Assembly (NCBI GenBank): GCA_965660635.1
Contig: CBFIAS010000052.1
Span: forward strand, 1 to 9,242
Source: UBA7374 sp965660635
GTDB taxonomy: Bacteria > Verrucomicrobiota > Verrucomicrobiia > Opitutales > Coraliomargaritaceae
Reading direction: 5' to 3'
DNA length: 9,242 nt
Below, piece by piece: positions 6,811-9,242 of this stretch. The notes below the pieces were generated by a model, which worked only from the letters and a program-made list of their open reading frames with translations, ran no database searches and was not told the origin of the DNA. Within the stretch, counting starts at the first letter, position 1, and each line of letters starts with the position of its first letter. A program made the position numbers and the translations under genes.

Positions 6811-7046
6811 GTAGCGGGCAACTTGGAGATTTGATTACCTTCCATAGGAAAAAGGCTGGTTTGACGCAAGTTGGGCTGGCGGAACTGTCTGGTGTCAGTC
6901 GCTCCGTTGTTCAGGACTTGGAGGCCGGAAAGGGCAGAACAGTTTGGGTGCACGTCGAAGCAATCCTGTCTGTTCTCAATGTTGAGCTGCAGCCTGTTGG
7001 CCCTTTGGTGAATGAGTGGAAACAATCTCGGGAGGTGTCTGAATGA
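6807..7046 (+). CDS. hipB: HipB-type XRE-family repressor and antitoxin component
   Basis: A 79-residue protein with a single helix-turn-helix domain of the Cro/C1 (XRE) type: LGDLITFHRKKAGLTQVGLA for helices 1-2, then ELSGVSRSVVQDLEAGKG, where helix 3 reads the DNA, and a C-terminal beta segment (LNVELQPVGPLV) as in HipB dimers. HipB proteins repress their own operon and help neutralise the kinase. AGGA at 6797-6800 sits 6 bases before the ATG. The last bases overlap the hipS start (ATGA, 7043-7046), a sign of translational coupling. Three palindromes lie directly upstream and the last one overlaps the start codon, fitting autoregulation. Composition is AT-richer than the genes to the left, suggesting transfer. 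Confidence 0.9.
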   Translation: MRSGQLGDLITFHRKKAGLTQVGLAELSGVSRSVVQDLEAGKGRTVWVHVEAILSVLNVELQPVGPLVNEWKQSREVSE

Positions 7047-7402
7047 CGGACAGCGATACAAAGGTTCTTCGAAGAGCAGATATCTTCCAGTCTGGGGTTC
7101 TTGCAGGATATTTGCAGGAAGAGCAGGCCGGAGGGTGGGTCTTTGAATATGTCGATGACTATGGGGAGATACCTATTTCACTAACGCTTCCTGTTCGTAG
7201 AGAGCCTTATATCTTTAAGGCGTTTCCCGCTGTATTTGATGGTGTGTTGCCGGAGGGGGAGCAATTGGAAGCGCTTCTAAAAAAGCACAAAATTGATCGT
7301 AACGACTGCTTTAAGCAATTGGTTACGGTCGGTCAGGATTTAGTCGGGTCTCTTTCGGTTAGCCTTTCAAAAGGCTTTATTCCCGAGACTGAGGAAGGTT
7401 AG
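7043..7402 (+). CDS. hipS: HipS-type antitoxin (stand-alone HipA N-subdomain 1)
   Basis: A 119-residue protein equal to the N-terminal subdomain of HipA kinases: VLRRADIFQSGVLAGYLQEE, a WVFEYVDDYGEIPISLTLP strand region, the PYIFKAFPAVFDGVLPEGEQ segment typical of HipA N-domains, and a helical end with VTVGQDLVGSLSV. In classical HipA this is fused to the kinase; here it is a separate gene, as in the HipBST systems, where HipS is the main antitoxin of HipT (established for E. coli O127). A strong Shine-Dalgarno (GGGAGGTG, 7 bases or so ahead) and a 4-base overlap with hipB support the start. The stop at 7400-7402 is 2 bases before the hipT ATG. Confidence 0.85.
   Translation: MTDSDTKVLRRADIFQSGVLAGYLQEEQAGGWVFEYVDDYGEIPISLTLPVRREPYIFKAFPAVFDGVLPEGEQLEALLKKHKIDRNDCFKQLVTVGQDLVGSLSVSLSKGFIPETEEG
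7391..7398 (+). promoter_or_regulatory. Strong ribosome binding site that fixes the original hipT start
   Basis: GAGGAAGG lies 6 bases before the ATG at 7405-7407. It is one of the best Shine-Dalgarno sites in the window. It shows that hipT translation was built to begin at 7405, and therefore that the open kinase frame further on (first start TTG 7506) is the 3' part of a frameshifted gene. Confidence 0.75.
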
Positions 7403-7404
7403 CC

Positions 7405-7500
7405 ATGTCGTATTGTCCGATCAGTTTAGAGCCATTGCCTGCGGGGCGAAGCTACTCGGAGGCTGGCTTGAAACGCATCCATCCCAAGCTTAGCATTTAG
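7405..7500 (+). pseudogene. hipT: Severed N-terminus of hipT
   Basis: From ATG 7405 the frame gives 31 residues, beginning MSYCPISLEPLPAGRSYSEA and ending GLKRIHPKLSI, then stops at TAG 7498-7500. This is the usual start of HipT-like kinases (a short CP-x(5)-PL-x-x-G motif, then GLK). Shifting back one base at 7497 continues at once as LEPLEYSYEEQLKE, which is the expected next segment. A single T lost from a run of four (now TTT, 7496-7498) explains it. No X-XXY-YYZ slippery heptamer is present, so programmed frameshifting is unlikely. A sequencing error cannot be excluded. Confidence 0.75.
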
Positions 7501-7505
7501 AGCCT

Positions 7506-8357
7506 TTGGAGTATTCATATGAAGAGCAACTCAAGGAAGTTCGGCGACGCTCGGACAAAATGTCGATTCAAGGGGTGCAGCCTAAGGTTTCAGCTGTTCT
7601 GAAATTGAAAGATTCCTCCTTTGCCTTGGTGGATCGGGGAGGACGGTTTATCCTGAAGCCTAATCCGTTGGCATACGAGGAATTGCCTGCGAACGAGGCG
7701 TTGACCATGAGTATGGCAGCCGCAGTCGGAATTGACGTGCCAGTGCATGGTCTGCTGCGTGCGCAGGATGATAGCTGGGTTTATTTTGTGAAACGCTATG
7801 ACAGGGAAGGGCGTTCAGGCAAAGTCCATGTGGAGGATTTCGCTCAACTCTCGTCCTTAACCCGTGAGACGAAGTACGACAGTTCCTTGGAGCGAGTCGT
7901 TCAGTTGGTCGATGAATTTTGTACTTTCCCTGCGATCGAGAAGCTCAAACTGGCGAAGCGCTTGCTATTCTGCTTTCTGACAGGAAACGAGGACATGCAC
8001 CTGAAAAACTTTTCGGTATGGGTGCATGATGGAGTGGTATCTCTGACACCAGCCTACGACCTGTTAAATTCAACTCTGGTCCTGGAGAATGCCAAAGAAG
8101 AGAGTGCGTTGCCTTTGCATGGCAAAAAGAAGAAGCTCACCAAGAAGCTGTGGCTAGATTACTTTTGCCAGGAGCTTCTGAAGCTGTCGGAGGTGCAGGT
8201 CGCCAAGATAGTTCAAGACCTTCGGGAGGCGATGCCTGCATTTGACAGGTTAATCGAGCGAAGTCTCTTGTCAGAAGAGCGTCAGTTGGGGTATCGGAAG
8301 ATTGTTTTCGAAAGAGCCAAAAGGTTGGGAGTGCTTCCCCGCGCAGGCATGTTATGA
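7506..8357 (+). CDS. hipT: HipT/HipA-like Ser/Thr kinase body, cut off from its start by a frameshift
   Basis: The open kinase frame; 283 residues from TTG 7506. Together with the severed N-terminus the intact protein would be about 318 residues, near HipT length. Motifs, numbered as in the restored protein: Gly-rich loop MSIQGVQPKVS with Ser54, ATP-binding Lys85 (RFILKP), catalytic loop GNEDMHLKNFS with Asp197, metal-binding Asp219 (TPAYDLLNS), and ALPLHGKKKKLTK. All kinase residues are intact. HipT of E. coli O127 phosphorylates tryptophanyl-tRNA synthetase; the target here is unknown. TTG 7506 has no Shine-Dalgarno site, but it lies 5 bases after the stop of the severed leader, so restart is conceivable. 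If it does not restart, the toxin is dead while hipB and hipS remain intact. About 30 residues from the stop-free frame start (7494) could be lost without touching the active site. Confidence 0.85.
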   Translation: MEYSYEEQLKEVRRRSDKMSIQGVQPKVSAVLKLKDSSFALVDRGGRFILKPNPLAYEELPANEALTMSMAAAVGIDVPVHGLLRAQDDSWVYFVKRYDREGRSGKVHVEDFAQLSSLTRETKYDSSLERVVQLVDEFCTFPAIEKLKLAKRLLFCFLTGNEDMHLKNFSVWVHDGVVSLTPAYDLLNSTLVLENAKEESALPLHGKKKKLTKKLWLDYFCQELLKLSEVQVAKIVQDLREAMPAFDRLIERSLLSEERQLGYRKIVFERAKRLGVLPRAGML

Positions 8358-8555
8358 GATAGTCACGATAACTAATGGTGGAGGTGGCGGGAGGGGAACC
8401 GTTCTCCTTTTATCCCATTATTTATGCGGGTTTCCTGTCTTTGCTACAAACGTTCTGTGTCGGTTTATTGTATCAGATTGAAATGTCGTAGCATGTCTGC
8501 AACCGAATCAAATGAAAGCTAAAAATGCTTTTGAGCTCATGACCTCAGATTGGCT
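8358..8555. other. Intergenic gap with the right repeat and a weak hairpin
   Basis: Between the converging ends of hipT and the right-hand gene. It holds the right ssrA-like repeat (8374-8407) and a weak stem AAAGC (8515-8519) / GCTTT (8527-8531) with a 7-base loop followed by one more T, possibly a poor terminator for either gene. No gene is visible. Confidence 0.4.
8374..8407 (-). repeat. Right ssrA-like (tmRNA 3' end) direct repeat, possible attachment site
   Basis: On the minus strand: GGAGAACGG, TTCCCCT, CCCGC, CACCTCC, ACCA, i.e. a T-arm, acceptor strand and CCA. The acceptor and 3' T-stem strands look normal for a tmRNA gene, but the 5' T-stem strand is worn (2 of 5 pairs) and nothing resembling the tmRNA body follows. 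It lies 17 bases after the hipT stop and 2059 bases from its partner at 6315-6348, in the same orientation. Confidence 0.55.
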
Positions 8556-9242
8556 TTATGCTTCGCTATCTCCCGAGTGAATCCGCACGTTATAGCCAAG
8601 GGCTTTCAAGGCTTTGCTACTTCTTCCGTTCCTTGGTGGAAAGTCATCAGGCATGGCCCAGCCTACCAGTTCTCCAATGCTGCTTAGACCGAAATGCCTG
8701 ATTTTGCGTTTAGGGTCATGGCATGCCTCAAAGATTCTTTCAGGAATCTTATCTGTCGCTCCTCCGTAGAGGACATAGTAGAGGCAGTCTAAAGGTGAAT
8801 CTCCATTCTTTGCTCTCTGCTTATAGAGCCATTTTGCCAGATAATCGACTCGTTGCTCTCCGACCATTTTAGGGAGCTTCTCTTTCAGCCCGTAGGATTT
8901 TGCACTCACGCGTAGGGAGTGATCGTTGATTGCATGAACTCGTCTGCATACCCCCGCAAATTCTTCTTCAGTCAACCCCCGCACTTTCTCTCTGCTCAAG
9001 TGCTCTCTGTGATAGGGAGACCAATCCTCCATCACAGTTAGCTCGGAATTTGGTCTATCTGGCTTTTTAAATTCATATTTCCACCATTCCATCGCATCCA
9101 CCAAAGCCGCTTCAGGATCGTCCCTATTCTTGCGGTAGTGCTCCATGTAAGGGTGCCTGTTTCCGTCCTTCACTACCTGATAGTAATAAGCGTGCAAGAA
9201 CTGGTCTGCTTGAGTGCCTGAGCTAGTTCCCACAGGTATCCA
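8556..9242 (-). CDS. Unrecognised protein, C-terminal part, runs off the right edge
   Basis: The frame is open to the window edge. A GTG at 9233 exists, but the preceding codons read WIP and join smoothly into WIPVGTSSGTQADQFLHAYY, so the true start is probably outside. The 228 or so visible residues are soluble and charged, with no membrane segment, signal peptide or zinc cluster. Readable segments are a W/Y-rich helix (ALVDAMEWWKYEFKKPDRP), a basic helical stretch (REKVRGLTEEEFAGVCRRVH), DYLAKWLYKQRAKNGDSPLD, GELVGWAMPDDFPPRNGRSS, and the end KALKALGYNVRIHSGD. I do not recognise the family. The C-terminal P-P-R-N-x-R-x-x-K-A-L-x-A-L-G-Y pattern looks conserved-domain-like and may help a search. 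Its position beyond an ssrA-like repeat suggests island cargo. Confidence 0.7.
   Translation of the reverse strand, partial: WIPVGTSSGTQADQFLHAYYYQVVKDGNRHPYMEHYRKNRDDPEAALVDAMEWWKYEFKKPDRPNSELTVMEDWSPYHREHLSREKVRGLTEEEFAGVCRRVHAINDHSLRVSAKSYGLKEKLPKMVGEQRVDYLAKWLYKQRAKNGDSPLDCLYYVLYGGATDKIPERIFEACHDPKRKIRHFGLSSIGELVGWAMPDDFPPRNGRSSKALKALGYNVRIHSGDSEA

Noticed and set aside
7485..7506. Programmed -1 frameshift in hipT
   Set aside because: No slippery heptamer in the right phase and no obvious stimulatory hairpin directly downstream; a T-run deletion is simpler.
6315..8407. A complete tmRNA or tRNA gene at either repeat
   Set aside because: Only the 3' T-arm and acceptor strand are recognisable; T-stems are broken and no matching 5' acceptor strand, D-arm or tag-coding part is seen.
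1..9242. CRISPR array, insertion sequence, rRNA or riboswitch
   Set aside because: No spaced repeat array, transposase, terminal inverted repeats, rRNA segments or recognisable riboswitch were seen on either strand.

Overview
The window looks like a chromosomal segment of a Verrucomicrobia-type bacterium, possibly Opitutae/Puniceicoccales. This rests on the style of the TPR protein at the left edge, on a secreted di-heme oxidase carrying the short Trp/Tyr-rich surface modules common in that phylum, and on the scarcity of Shine-Dalgarno sites in the left half. No 16S rRNA or other strong marker is present, so the assignment is an inference.

Left part (1 to about 6140, GC-rich, 38 of 60 bases G or C in 5761-5820): a TPR protein cut by the window edge; a RelE/ParE-type toxin with its addiction-module antitoxin on the minus strand; a large secreted di-heme c-type oxidoreductase (DHOR/DUF1111 type) on the minus strand; and, divergent from it, a complete stand-alone bacterial nitric oxide synthase oxygenase.

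Right part (about 6180 to 9242, AT-richer, only 20 of 60 bases G or C in 6721-6780): this resembles a foreign island. Two 34-bp direct repeats (6315-6348 and 8374-8407, 27 of 34 identical) look, on the minus strand, like worn 3' ends of the tmRNA gene ssrA (T-arm, acceptor strand, CCA), the usual type of attachment site for genomic islands. Between them lies a tripartite HipBST toxin-antitoxin operon: hipB (XRE repressor), hipS (HipA N-subdomain antitoxin) and hipT (HipA-like Ser/Thr kinase). The upstream region holds three related palindromes at exactly 72-bp intervals, the last overlapping the hipB start codon; they are probably HipB operators. hipT carries a single -1 frameshift about 31 codons in, so the kinase is severed from its own start codon and ribosome binding site. 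To the right of the second repeat is the C-terminal part of an unrecognised protein running off the window.

The best candidates for something undescribed are the evenly phased triple operator, the hipBST cassette bounded by ssrA-like repeats with no integrase, the broken or restart-dependent hipT, and the divergent pairing of a nitric oxide synthase with a secreted di-heme oxidase.
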